64,000 nucleotides of DNA. It comes from Synchiropus splendidus (taxonomy: Eukaryota > Chordata > Actinopteri > Syngnathiformes > Callionymidae). Positions 23,801 to 38,800 of the stretch are shown in pieces (within the stretch, counting starts at the first letter, position 1; each line of letters opens with the position of its first letter). Location of the stretch: positions 9,377,501-9,441,500 of the forward strand of contig NC_071340.1 of the NCBI RefSeq assembly GCF_027744825.2, in the 5' to 3' direction. Position numbers and translations under genes: made by a program. A model generated the notes under the pieces. It was not told where the DNA came from and did not search any database. It saw only the letters and a program-made list of their open reading frames with translations.

Positions 23801-26800
23801 ACCTGAACTCTAGTTCATTTAGCCCAATCTTGGGTTAGCTATTCCACCCATCATTCCAGGTTATATGGATAACACATTTTTCCAGGTTAGTTCAACACAA
23901 GTAGAGTGCAGGTCTTCTGTACCCTCAGTTTGAGTTTAAAAGAACCCAATGTTAGTTGTGTTCTTGTCCAGAACATATAAGTAACAAAGATAAATTGATA
24001 ATTTCCTAAACAAAAACACAAATAAAAAAGCATGAAAACAAATATTTGATATTATGGTGAAAAGTTATGTGACGGAAATATACGTTTTATAAAGTGTTTC
24101 AGTGTATATTTGCTAATGAGCTCATGTGGGCAGCACCTGGTCAGTCGGAGAGCAACAGTGACCCCAGGGCTGTCGATTACCCAGGTCAACCCTCCCGGCT
24201 CATCATGCACTTCCCACTCAGTATTTACAGCCATTATCTCACCCTCACCTTCTCTCCAGGTTCACCAGCCAGCCCTCTCTCCCCAGCATTTCCTGGCAGT
24301 CCCTGTCAAGAACGCACAACATGCCCAGTTGTCAAACTGCAGCAGGAACCAACGCCGACCTTCGTATAAACTCACCATCGGCCCCATCTCCCCCAGAGGT
24401 CCGATTGTTCCCGACGGCCCCACGGGTCCCTAGAAAGTCACAAAGACACCAGAGCAATGTCTTATCTCTGACAAACACGCACCAGCAACGGAGGCGAATG
24501 TGAAAGGAAATAAGAACCAGGCCAAAAAGTGTGAATTCAGGGAGATAACTTAATCTGCGGGGCTAAAAGCTTTCAGACACTCAGCCGCCGCTTCTGTTAG
24601 CGATAGAATGAAACCTTCTGTCATAGAGAGGCAGTCGGGCTGCAATAAAGCTGCCACTCTGGAAAGACGTCCCTTTAAATCACATCGTCTCAGGCTTCTC
24701 TAATTTTGACTGCCAGACTTGTAGAAGGAAGCAGATTAAGTTGTTCAGGCTTTTTCCTTCAGAGTAAAGGCTTTGAAGAGGCAAACAAGGAAGAGTTCGT
24801 ACGTGAAGACGAGGGCAGAAATAGCTGCAAGGAAGCCACTGTTCTTTGACTAAACAGCTCATGTTAAGGAATTATTTGCACAAAATTGAAGAAACTCAGA
24901 ATAAGTTGGCAATACACTGACAGAGACACAGAACTGACTTGAACTCTTCTTAAACAAAAACTTGAGGTGCTAATGAAGCTTCGTGAAGCTCGGTCATCAT
25001 TTTCAGAGCCCACTTGACGACCCTCTTAGCCCACTAGTCTTTGGCTCAAAACATCTGTTTTATTGACATAATTTTAACACAAAAGCATTGTCTCCAAAGG
25101 TCTGAAAAATAGGTCACTGCTTCATGAGGCAGGTCATCTGTGGTGCAGAGTTATAAACCATATTTGGGCTCGTATTTTGACTTTGTTACAGAACATGGTG
25201 TCAGTAGTGGGATGGCGATATATTTTTTAGGGTTCAAGACCACATGGAGTTAACTGAAATATAAACCAATACAAAGAAAAGATACTAACAGAAAAGGAGA
25301 CTTTCTTGGTGAAAAACCCAGACAATGAAATAGAACATGTTCTCTCTTGGATGAGTCAGGTGAGTAAAAGAGTTCAATGAGCGATAAGAGAAGAAGTGGC
25401 GGGTATTTTATTATGGAATAAAAATGTCAAGGTGCAAAAACACATCTCAGTAAAAAGCAGTGGGAAGACGAGGAGTTTAATAGAATGAGAAATCTAAATA
25501 TGGAGACAATAAAGGAGCGATCTTTAACTGGAACACTCACTGGGTTTCCTTCTATTCCTTTGGCTCCTTGAAATCCTGACAGTCCTTGGACACCCTGTAA
25601 TAACAACCTGCTGTTAACGTCTCACAAAAGACTTGAAGAGGCTGCAGCTACTGAAGCGTCAGAAAAGTCTCTTTCCACCAGCACTGTTTCAATCTGAAAG
25701 ACCCGGACTGACCTAAGCACGCTTCCGTTAGCCCCAATCACTTACTGGAAATCCCTTCGGCCCGACTTCACCCGGCTCGCCCGTCTTCCCCTGCAGGAAG
25801 GAAACAAGTGAAACTCAATTTTTAAAAAAACAAATGTTTTTATGTCGGAGGCATTGAAGAAGGTGTGGCTGGATGAAGGTTTATTTGGTGTCTCGCTACG
25901 TGACCACTCTGCTAGTAGAACAACTGAGACATCAGAGGGCTTGACAGTCAAAAGAATGAACTAAAATGAGCAACAAATTATTCAATGAAGACAAAAGCAG
26001 TATTCAAAAGAAGAATTCAAGAGGAAGACGTGCGATATTACCATGTCTCCAGGGAATCCTGGTCTTCCAGGTGGGCCGTCAGGACCCTGCGAGGAAACAT
26101 AAAACTCAGTCTGCTGGAGGTTTTCTGAAGCTGAACTGTTCTCGCCTGCCAACCCTAAAAACAGCATTAATATTTTAAGCTTTCTTTCATTTAGCTTTCT
26201 ATTGTTGGATTTTCATTGAACGAAAGTGCCTCCTCTGAAGTTTCCTCAGATGTGGGAAATGGTCCTGGGAGCAAAGCTGCTCCTGAAAGATTCATGGTGT
26301 TGATTTTATTATTGAAGAGTTTTATTTCATCTGACACATACATTGTTTGGAGGCGTCTGGGCAGATGGGATTTGTTCAATTAGGAAGCCCAAGACAGAGT
26401 CTCATAAATGTACAGATGTCTCCGCAGATACGACACTCACGTGTGCAGCTCCCAGCCACACACAGCTCAGCACAATTATTATAGTGTAACCACATCCTGG
26501 CAATGACCTCTAATCGGGCATTTCAATCATTTTAACTCCAGTTAAAGACCGAATCGAGGATGACAGGCTGATCACTTTATGAGGTCGCAGCCAGTCTCTC
26601 AGGCAGGAATGGGTGAGTCGCACTTCTTTTCACTCATTTTTCAAAACCCACTTTAGTCTTTTTTAATGGTCTGTTCATCTTTATACTTTTCTAAACAGCT
26701 GTTATGAAATATTATTTATTATTAATGAATTATTGAAGTATTACCACTGTTTACTGAGAACAATGAGAAAATGATATTATTAAAATTAAAATACATATGT

Positions 26801-29800
26801 GTTGAGGGATGTGAAGATTGTGAAATACACTACTGTATATCAAAGTCCTGAATTCATGAGCTAATCTTTGATATAATATATAATAAGTTCTTGGCATCGA
26901 AGTAGATTCAAGTGGAATGGTAAACAAGCAATGATTTGCTCCCCATTTATTATGTTTGACATGAGGACTTGTAATTATAAAAATCTAAGAAGCTTTTCCG
27001 ACCAATGGTTTATGTCGTAGCTATTCATTTTCTTTTGGCATTTTCCATGAGCGGTTGCTACAGCAAGTGAGCCTCCTCCATGATGATCCTACCTAGTCCT
27101 CATTGACTGCCTCCATGAATCAGTCGTCTTCCTCTTCTTCTAACATCCTCTCCATGCGACCAAACCATCTGGCCTCCAAAACTTTGTCACCAAACACATC
27201 AGACTAACGTCTAACCTTGTCCTTCCAGGTCGCTCCCAAACCTGAGCATCTTCATGTCTGCCACTTCTAACTCTGCTTCATGTCTTTGTGTCAGAGCTTC
27301 TGCCTCTAAACCAGGGCTTTCAAATTTGTCCACAAAGGGGCTGCAGTGGGCGCAGGTCTTTGTTCCAACCAAAAAAAATCACACACACAGTTGAACCAAT
27401 CAGGTGACAGCTGAAACAAGCAGCAGCAGAGTCACACTCAACTGAAAACAGTCTTCAGACACCTGACTGGTGAAAAGGTGATGGGCTGGAACAAAAACCT
27501 GCACCGACTGTGGCCCTTTGAGGACCGATTTTAGACCCCTGGTCTAAACCATACATCATGGCTGGTCTCACTGCTGTCCTAGAAATGACCTCCAGCTGCT
27601 ACCCCTCTGTCACAGATCAACCCCCGGAGCTACCAGTAGTAATTGTGTGTCCATTTTACGTTGGCCTGAAACAGGTATGTCAAGAACCTTCTACAGGAGA
27701 ATCAGCAGTTTCAATGAGCTAAAATATTGGCGTGAAATTGACTAAAATTGTTTGGGTCCTATGACCAACATTGTGCATAACTACTGGAATAATTACACAA
27801 CACAGAAAAGTGGACCTTGACAAAAGCTGCAGAGTAACTCAAAATATCTGGATAAAATCCAACGTCTAACTTAGTTGAAGCTCCCACATTATTTGAAGGA
27901 GCTCCCTTTAAAAACCTTCATAAAGATTTATCGCAGCAGCCTGAGATGACAGTCAGGAGATAAATTATGTTTACTCACCTTCAATCCAGCGCGGCCCTTC
28001 TCCCCCAGCGGGCCATCAGGACCTCTCGGACCCTGGGCAGATAAATAAACCTGTGATTGATGAGACGCCATAGAAAATTTACCAAGCCAACCCAGATGTT
28101 GTTGCCGGTATTAATGTGGGAAATTAAGCCCCTTCATCTCAATTTAGCCGTCTGCACTCTGTGATTTAACGGCGTCTTCTGCGGCGCTGGAAACGTCTGA
28201 TTACCAAAGACCGTGGCTGTTTAGAAAATACTTGGCTCCAGTGAAGCTCCTCTGCAAAACGCTGAATGTTAATGACAAGACATCTTTCCACAATCACCCA
28301 GAGTGGAACAGAGGGATTTCATTCCAGCACAATGGGTTTACTGTGAAGACACCTTGGGAAACGACCACTGATCTGGCGGCTGGATCATCCTTCTAGCTGC
28401 ACCGCAAAGTCACATCAGCTGAAGCAAGTCACCCCATTCTGCAAAGTCCTGAGGTTCTCGTCAAAATAGGCCACATATTTCCTTGACTTGGTTGACCTGT
28501 AGCATGCAGACACAGCAGGTAACGCTTCCTCCAGTCAATCACACCAGCAGAACTTTGTGGTGTATATTACACACTGATTCTCAGGAATGTTTATAACCAC
28601 ATGGAGGAAGAGTGAGGTACAGAGAGGGGCTTCTTAGGTCAGTTACCCCAGATGAAACAAGCAAGTGAACATAGAGGAGTTCAGGTCTTTCAGAGCGATA
28701 GGTGAAGAGGAGAGTGCAGGCAGGGTAGAGCAGGTCAAGATACTGGGGTTAGGAAGGCCATGTAGTTTGGGCAGCTGGAGTAGAAAAGGGGGGTTGGAAC
28801 AACCAATACGGTTCATGGAAGTGAGGACACATAAAGGAGATGTAAAGGAGGAGGACATTGTAACGTTGCTTTGGGGTCACATGAAAACTAAATCAACTGA
28901 CAAAAGGAGCACTGTTTATTAAAGAAAATCCTCCTCACAAGGAGAACACTTCCCCCAAGTTAAGTCACATGAAATGAGACAGTTTCAACAAAAAGAAAAC
29001 GTCCGACCACAAGTGTCAACAAGTCTCAACTGACACAAACAAAACTTGCAGACACTAGTGCCCACCACCAAAAACAACAGAAAGAGAAGTTGTCATATTT
29101 TGTTGTTCTAAACATGCTGAAGAATCCTTTGGAGAAAAGTATTGAAATGAAAAAATATTGGTCAAAGGTTTCAATCCAAACCACCACCTTACCTAATTAT
29201 TCTGAAAGATCCATTATTATTGTTGAAACCAGTTCAACAATGATATGATCGGCAACTAAATCCCCCGTGCCTGAGAAATGAGTGAATTCTGCGACTTAAA
29301 ATGTGGAATTTTTTGGACGTTTGTCGTTGTTATGGATACGAAACAGACAAATAAACTTGGTAATGGAGTTGCCCTTTCTTTTCTAATGTAAAAATATATC
29401 TTTGGCTTCAAGTAATTTCAGTGATCTTTCAGAATGCAGCTTTGAGTCACTCTTAAACCTTTTTAACGGTTCCCTCGCGGCTCTGGCATTAATCCAAGCC
29501 TGTTGAGCAAGATGCACTTGCACATCTGACATTCACATACTGAAAGGTGACTGATGTAGAGGCACTTTCTTGAGATGAGATTTATTAGGTGCATTTTATG
29601 TCATATTTTTTTGACAAATGCAGTTGCAACATCAAACAAAGTGCAATGATGAGGAGATGTATTAGTGAAAATGAGCTTCACTTGAGGCGATTAGAACTAC
29701 AATTTCATAAACTGATGAATAATGATTTGGCATAACTTTTGAGCACGAACGCCTCCCAACAAGGAAAAAGAGCTGTCATGACTATAAAAAAAATATTACA

Positions 29801-32800
29801 GTTCTTTTTTTTTTGTTCAAAATTTAAAATTTAAATGAAAAAAAAAAGAATTAGAAAGTTGGAATTGCATATTTTTGAGTGATGAATGTGAAAACACTTT
29901 CAAAGATTGAAATAAATAGTGCTAAGTAGAGAGACAATATCGATTATCAAATATTTTTGTCCTGTGCATCGTGTTTCATTTTGAAGTTTCTTCATCCTGT
30001 TCTGGTTTAACAGGGCTTCTCCTCTCTTCCCAAGGTTCACCCGAGACTCCAGGTTCAGCACACAGCTGAACAATCACAGCTCCTCAGCTGCTTCTCACTG
30101 CTGTCCTCCACTGGACTCCCACGTGCTGCTAGGTCTAGGTTTTCTGTTGTTACTTATCCATTGTGTGTTTTTCTCCTGGCTCGTGCAGCGCTTTAATTCC
30201 AGTTTTAGGCAGAGCCAAGCTTACACTTCTGAACCTCTCTATAACTACTTCTCCCTTTCTTGTCTCACACTATCGTAAGCACTTAAGAATGTCTTGTTCT
30301 ATCACTTTTTCTTGTAATTTCCTTACAATGATGGACTTTTACGAGTCACGTGCACATTTTCAAATGTCATTTTCTATTCTGCAATAAATCCAAATTAAAC
30401 GTCCAATTTCAAGCATTTAGTTTTAAGTAATGAGTGAAAATTTATATTTTTAATGAAATCCAAAAAAAGACACAAGAATTCAGTTACCAGTAAATTGGTA
30501 TACAACTGCTTATAATTAACAAAAACAGTTTTGTCCCATTTAATTGTATAAATAATTGCACCACTTAAAGGGAGATGCCGTTTCATTTCACAGGCTTATG
30601 TGCTATTTTGCACAGGCTTGGCTATTACACTTATTAAATATTGCATTTGCTGGCTCTAGCGATATCAAGGGAGTCGTGTAGAACCAGTGTGAAAAATGAT
30701 ATTCGTTAATTACACCACTTATTCATTTCAGATGAATAATTCATCCAGTCCAGTGATCTTGCTGTGCAACTAAGGGCTATTTTCTAAAAGTAGTGGTTTA
30801 AATTATGGAAACATTGAAATTTTCTTCTCCTCTAATTGCAGATGCAGAAGTACATTTGTTTTCGTGTGCAGGAACTGCGAGCATTTTACTGAGCAATCTA
30901 AAAGACAAACTGGCTGGTTGCGAACTCAAATGCAGATTAGTTGGATATATTTCCTCAAATACTTGTTTCTGTAATCCAATAAAGGCATCCACAACTTTTT
31001 TCCTGAACTTCAAAGGCAGCTTATTTCCAAGTGATGATGTCATTCTGCGTATGAAAGGAATGCAGCTCCTTGACTGCGGAATATACCAGCAGTAAGCCAA
31101 GAAGGTGAGGAGCGTTCGAAGCTTCATGAAGCCCCATTTTCCCGCACACTAGCGGCCACTTTCTGCTCTCTACTTTTTGGTTTTGAACTGCTAGTTTAAT
31201 GAGCTGTCACCTGATAAATTCAAAACTCAGATCACTATGAATGACTCCAGAAAATTAGGACAATGCTTCGTGAAGCTTCGTATGCTAGTCTTGAGATGTA
31301 ACCTGAATTTGTGTTTAGTTGTGCTTCAAGGCAAAGACTCCCACACTCCTATCACAACACAGTGAACCACACTGTGGCATCAGGCCTCATGTTTTGATAA
31401 ATAAATCATTGCATGATGGCGATGATATGTTTGAAATATTGCACGTGTTACATTAACTGACTTACCATTCTGCCTTTTGGTCCCCTGATGCCAACAGAAC
31501 CAGTCGATCCAGGAGGTCCCTGGATGTGTTTGAAAGACGTGTTAACATTCTGATATAAATATGAGATATCAACATGAAATGACAGCAAAGATACAGTGAA
31601 AAAACATTGTTGGAAAAAGAGTAAATATTAATTAGGGTACTTTCTACATTTATTTTACACCAGTACTACGACTCCAAAAGAGAATTTTGATCTTGTTTCA
31701 TGCCTTGCCCTTCAGAACCAGGGTTGTTATCATTTCCTTTCCATTCAAATCTTCCACTGCGCTTTCATCCATTCATGTTCTCTTCCTGTTGATAAGTCAC
31801 TTCCACTTTGCCCAGATATGAGCGTATTCCCATTTTGATTCAGTGGAGCTTGAGGTGATTGTGCAGCGAAAGGCATCGGGCCGTCGCAGTTGTGGAATCA
31901 TCATCTTTGTGCAGCATCAAGGAGAAATGTGCTCCACCAAAGTGCTGAGTCAGCGTGTGCAAAAAGAATGTCTTCAGGCCATGAGCACAGACAGCAGGTG
32001 GACGCTGCTTTCATGTCGGGAGATTACGATGAGGGAGAGGACTGACGTGAACTTTCAGGTGAGATAGAAAAAAAAAATATTGCAGCTCCAGCACCAGCGT
32101 GCTTTGACTTTTATACGGGCTGCAGGCGGCGTTTTCTTATAAAAAATATAAATAAAAATGAATCAAAGGACAAAGCATTTAGCACACTCCATCCAATAAT
32201 AGCCTGTTCCTGACAGTTCATCATCATCAACTGGGAAGAAGCCATTTGTAGAGGTTTAGTAGAAGATGTTTGTGGTGTTCAAAGAGGTGGGTTCTTGTGC
32301 GGTACTTCCTGTTTCGCTGCCTCTGAGCTGCTAGGCAGGAAGCAGTTGTTGGGTGCCTTCCATGATTCTTGGGAGTCCAGCACCTCAATTCTGCCGGCCA
32401 GGGTGTCGTTTCAAGCCAAGTATTTCGGCTCCAAAAGGTTGGAGAGAACGGAGGTATTGTGAATACTGGCTTTTGTTCTCCTGCATCTGGAACGGTGTCT
32501 AAACAATGACCACCACAGGGTTTTCATGGCACTGGCCACCAACAGACAACCTCAGTTTATTTCAGGGACTAGCTTTGGATACAGATCCTCAATATCGAGA
32601 TCAGCTCTGTAGTACATGTTCAATGGAATCACTCTGTCACTGCGCCTCAACACACTACAATGACTACAGTGTTGGTGCTGTGTAATGCATCAAAAGAAAG
32701 CCGACTTTAGGTCTGGACGGAAAGTAAATAAGAATCTATACATACTTGGACTCCCTCCATCCCCGGGAGACCTGTTTCTCCAGGTATTCCAGTGTGTCCC

Positions 32801-35800
32801 TGGTGGAAACAGAGAAGCAAACTTGTGAATTATGTGCAGCTTATCTAAAGGTTTGGGAGTGAAGGCATTTCATCTAAAGCCTTCAGTCTGTGTGAAGAGT
32901 CGTGGTCCAGACTTACCATCAGCCCAGTTTCTCCAGATTGTCCAGGAGGACCCGTTTTCCCACGATCACCCTGCCAGTCAAACACAACACCATGTTCAAT
33001 ACTGTTGGTTTTACTTCATGAACGTTCTGAATTTGACACAAGGATATTCTTTTTTTCTACATTTGTCATCAGGGATTGGCACAGCAAGTCAGTTTCCTCC
33101 GTCTTCATCTGTATCCGACCGAGTTTCTTTGACATTCCCTTTACAGAGGATGATGAGTTTGAATTCTGACCACTGCACTGATCACCGGTTGCACAGTGCG
33201 TGTTGATAGTGACTCAAAAATGACTGAAGTACAAAGTATACATTTCAGAACAAGTATTGTTAATTGCAGAAAGCAAAACCGCAAACAAGCCAATGCGAAT
33301 GATGATTGGAATTTCATTTTAGGGAAGAGAGCAACAGCTGTGTATGTGTAAAAGTGTAAAGTAAATAATTGATAAATCATTTTTATTTTTACTTTATTAT
33401 TATTATTTATTTTATTTATTTCTTTTTGGGAGGGACTAGGGAAGGTTTTCCTGCTGGAGGCAGCCTCACTCCTTTCTGTGTGGTATGGTCTCCCTGTTCG
33501 TGTGAGGCACTCTTGCTTCCTCCCACAACTGCATATCGAGGTTGACCAAATGAACTAAACTGTAATGTTGTTGTTTTTATCATCATTGTAAAATGAAGGC
33601 TCGTTTAACATATAAGCGCTGTTAAAAAAGTGTTTAGTGTCTCATATTTTGGACACCAAGAACCTATCAATTGGAATTAGAACTTGATGTCAACGACCCC
33701 TTTTGCAGTCAAGATCTCGGTGCAGGTTCATCCCGCTTGTGGCATTTTTCATGGACTGCAAACAACATATCACAACCTGGTATTTGAACCATGGACGGCT
33801 GGGGGAAATCTGCACACAGACCTCCCACTCAAGTCCAAGGTTCAATAGGTTTGTTCTGTTTGGTTTATTTGTCTTGTTGACCTTCAATAGCGTAAAAACA
33901 CACATTAGTAAATACAAAAGTAAAAACTAAAAAATGCACTGAGCAAAAATGAAGGGGAAATGTTCTTTTGTATAATGTTTTTTTGTATATATGACAATGC
34001 ACCGCTGCTACTTCCTCTTCTTTGTTTTACGATCACCCCCACCTCACCTCTCTTCATATCCATGCACGGACCTCACTGGTTTGCAAAACAGTTCCAGATT
34101 AAAGCTGTAATGCTATGCTTTCTGGATGCCCACATGAACGTACGCTTACTTTTTCTCCCGGAGCGCCAACCTCACCAACAGCACCGAAAAAGCCAGGCAG
34201 TCCCTGAGAGATATTCAGAGAGAAAAACACATTAAACACCATCTTGTCATTTTCTGCACAGACATAGCAACAAGATGTTCCCACCATCTCTCCAGGTCTT
34301 CCTGCATCAGCATCAATTCCAGTCTCACCCTGCAGTAGTAGCCAATATTTTTCAGTCAAAAGGTACTCTGCGATTTGTTCACCTTAAGTATCAGAGATTT
34401 ACATCCATGTCACTCGTGGAATTGTAAGGGAAAATCATTGAGACCTTCAGTCCATCTGAGCCAGTGGGTCCAGGAAATCCCTCCCTGCCAAGTCTGCCCT
34501 ACAGAGGAAGTTCAAATCACAGAATGACCAATGAAGCAAACATCGGTCGTGTAGTCTTTTTAAGATGTGAAGTCTCGTTCATCAACGATGACTCACCTCG
34601 GGCCCTGCAACTCCGACAGGTCCAAGAGGTCCTTCCTCGCCCTGAGACACAAAAAAGAAAGTTCAAACAGACTTGAATCATCTGTCAAGAGAGTTCAGTC
34701 CCTGCAGCAACCATTACTGCGTAGCGACAGAAGAGCATGAGTCACACAGGACGAGAGCAGCATCTCTAATTGAAATTTGCTTAATTTACCAAATAATCAT
34801 CACCTGAATTCCGGATGTTCCCTGTGGCCCTGGCAGTCCTCTCACTCCTTGCTTCCCCTGAGAAAAAGAGCACCAGATACTAACCTTCAGTTCAATCCTT
34901 TAAAAATCATGATCTGCTCTCCACTGACCTTCGACCCCACTGGGCCATTCTGACCAGGGAGGCCGATGTTGCCGGGATAGCCCTGTACACAAGGACCCAC
35001 AACATCAGTCCACTTGCTGTTGTCAATCTTTGTTTTCCACCCTTATTTTCAGGTTTGATAAGGCTAAAAAATTACTACGCCATGATCTGCCTTAATGCGT
35101 GTGGTCCACCAAGAGGCCCTGTTACCGTAGGGCTTTTCACACTGTGGACTCTATCTCAAGACCAAGACTGTTAGGCTCAAAAGTCCGACATGAACAGAAG
35201 CGACACAGATTTTGGCCACGGCCTTCATCCTGCCTGGAGAGCTGCACCACGTCCCGGGAAACTCTCCGCGGGGGGGGTCCTCTGGCGACTCTGCAATAGA
35301 TTCCGGAAACTCGTAGTGCTAAGAACTGACAGAGAAATGAGGTGGTCTATTCCGTGTTCGTAAATAGGTTCAGGCTTGCAACCTCCTTGAGGTCTACTTT
35401 GCGCATTTGCTCCCAGCTGAGAGGAAAAAAAAGGACATCACCTTAGGCGCAGAGCAGCGAGGCTGAACAGCAGGGGGCGAATCGGACCCAGGCCACCTGG
35501 GACAAAGTCCACAGTGTGAAAAGCCCCTGATAAGCCTTGTAGCCTTTCACTCTGAACTTGTTCTGGAGCTTGTTATACCTTCCACTCAGGTTTACATTCA
35601 GGTCCTATCTTCACCTCACCTGAATCATAACCAAAGGCAGTATATAGAGTCACGTCTTACCTCAAGACCAGTGGGACCTGGTGTACCGGCAGCACCCTTC
35701 TCACCAAGTTTACCCTGAGGAGACAGGCGTTCAGTCGGTGACAACAGAGCAGACAGACAGAAATTCCAATTTAAGGTGCTTGTTGTGCCCCACATACGAT

Positions 35801-38800
35801 GTTTACTTCAGTCGCCCAAAATTCATTCTTGAATTCAATCAATCATCTGATTACTTTTCTATTCAATCTGTTAAACATCCCAGAACAGACAGTCCATGTT
35901 TTTGGCAGCCGTCCGGGATATAAATTGACCAACAGGCGCCAAATTAAAGGCGCTTTTGTTTTTTTCCATTTGGCGTAATTGCCGGGCAAGTTTGAATTGT
36001 CTTTGTTTTGACAGGTGCCATATTCCATTTCATCACGCCTGGATGACTCGTCCTGTTTTCTAGGATTTGCTTCACTCGTCAAGACGCTGCTGATTCAGGG
36101 TGAGACAAACATCTACATCTAAACACACAGTGATGAATGTGCTGACATAATTGGAGATAAACATTTCTGGAGTTTTGGAGCATGTCCTTATAGTTCATTA
36201 ATGACTGGGTGAAATGGGAGACCAACACATGATTTAGTATTAACAAAGTATATCGAACAGAAATGAAGGTGTTAAATGAAATGCATTCTGAAAAAGGGAT
36301 GAATAAAACAATGTAATTCCTACCTGTCGTCCTGGTTTTCCACGTGGACCTGGTAACCCTGGCGAACCTGGGATGCCCTGTTCCAACAACCAGACTAATT
36401 ATGTCAGCAGCTCAAGGCCTGGGGGCCAAATTCAGCTCACCATCTCTCCAAATGTCTCGCCCCAAATAAAACTCAATAGATATCTATAGCAAGCCAGCGC
36501 ATGTTGACATCATGGCCCACAAAGATCAAGTCATTTATCGTTCAGCAGGCTGCTTTCTAGTAAGCAGAGACAGGCAAAAATAGCTGGTTAGCTAAAAACT
36601 GGATGTATGTTTGTGCTTCAAGGAGAACCCCAAAGTGTCTCTTGTGTTATAAACAGTGGTGAGTGAGGACAATCTACAAACAGAAACAAGTCTGAAAAAG
36701 ATATGTTCCAAGAAATTTAAAGAATACTAATGCCACGTTCTGTTTTTCCTGTTGAAGCAATGTTGCTTACAGACTTTTTCAAGCCATAGCTTTGTTGAAT
36801 TAGCATTAGTTCTTCTTGGGATTAAGTGAAACAGACGAGAGATTTAGTCTCCTCCAAAGGTGCCATGTGATCAATCCTCACCACACAATGGTACAGGTAA
36901 CCTCCCGAGTATGGAAACTCCATCCATTGCACACAGACCAACTGGAAATAACTGCAGATTGAAGTTATTTCTTGCTAAATGTTGTGGATGTGGATGACGC
37001 CATTGAACTGTATTTGAATCCCTCACCCTCCATGCACACATGCTACTAAAGGGTACAGATTTATCTTGCTCAATTTTGTATCCTGTCTGAATCTGCTTCT
37101 TTCTCCTCAGGTGCCAACAAGTACAGCACCACTGAAGTGAATGTGATGCTCCTACGTACAGCAGTAGCAGAAACGTCAGTCACAGTACTTACGACCTGCT
37201 CGACTTATGTCCATCCGTACTTACAGCCAGGGCCAGCAGATGCTTTTTTTTTTTTTTTTCATTCAATGTCTGGCACCACAGCACGTAGCAGCCCGTCAAA
37301 GCATATAACAGTTACGGCAGCACAGTATCCCAGCATCTCACTCTCACACAGCCATCTACCACTACAGTAGCACCTGTAACCCTTGCGTCTGCTGCATCGG
37401 CTGACTTATGACTAGTTGGTCGGAACCAATCCTGGTCGTAAGTCGGATGTTACTTGTACAAGGACATCTAATGCCAAAGATGGACATGGGTGCTTCATTC
37501 TGGAAAGGAAGACTGTGTTCCCAGGTAAAGTCATATTACCCCCACATAACTGTATAAAGTTAAGTGGAAAGTCAAGCAAATAATTCTGCCAAAATATGAA
37601 TATCATAATTTCTCTGGACAACTAAAAATAAGTAAAAAGTAAATATAAGACATGACAAAATGTTTAGGGAGGAAAATAACACCATCAAAGAATTTCAAGA
37701 ACAAGTAATAAAATGATAACAAAGCAAAAAAGGGGAAAGAAATAAATCACAAAAAACATAACTTAACCAACACATATCAAATCCAACAAATGGCTGGATA
37801 GCGGAATAAGAACATTCAATTTCGTCAGACGTCTCCTTCATCTTTAAAAGATAGACTGCTGGTTCAAGAAAGAAATGCTATGATTTAAAGAAAAAAAGAA
37901 ACAAAGTTTGAGAAAGTTAAACTCAAAAGCGTATATTGTGAGAGAAACGACTTGGACCTTGCAAAGACTGACATTTGTCTCACTGGAGGGCAAGACTTGA
38001 TATAGACTCAGAGTCAATAGCTTTTTAATTAAAGCACCAACCACCTTTACACAGTCAAGGACAAAAACTCACACAAACCTTGTCACCTTTAAATCCCATC
38101 TCCCCTGGCTCGCCTGGTACGCCGGTGTCTCCCTGAGGACAGTAAAAATAAAAGACGCACAGGATAAATATATATACAATGAATCGACAACTGCTGAAAC
38201 AATGTCAAACACTGTGACACGATCATTCTAAGTAGCTTGTTTAAACTATTCTCAGGAGAACATGAGCAGATCACCTGATCACCTTTCAGTCCTGGTTCAC
38301 CAGGGTGTCCTGGCACTCCCTTAACAGAAAATAAAAGTTGGTTATAGGTCATTAAAAAGGAACAGCATAGACAACAAAAGACCATTTTGATCACCTTGAA
38401 TCCCAGTGGACCCATTAAACCCATATTCCCTGGAGGGCCCATGTCCCCCTTTTAAAAAGAACAACAGAATTTAAAGTCAACTCAGGACACAACAAACTTG
38501 GCCAACAGTTTATTTTACTGTTAGCCTGGCCGTCAGGGGGCTGCTAGAATGTTGACATTTAGAATTCAGATCAATAAAAATAGCATTAGCAGCGGATTGA
38601 TAGCGACGGATTGACACTTACTATAAGACCCTGGACACCACATGGGCCAGGAGCTCCCAGTTCACCCTTTAAGAAAAGGTTTAGGATGATTAAAGCGCCA
38701 TTGCATACACAACAGTTCTGCCTCCAACTCAATGTCCACAAATACTTTCATCATATTGACACTCTGAGTCACAGATTCAGCCCCTGCATTCAGATACGCT

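Noticed and set aside
33690..33930. Open frames of the same size on both strands
   Set aside because: Mirror open frames in an intron with no motif or splice support; chance.
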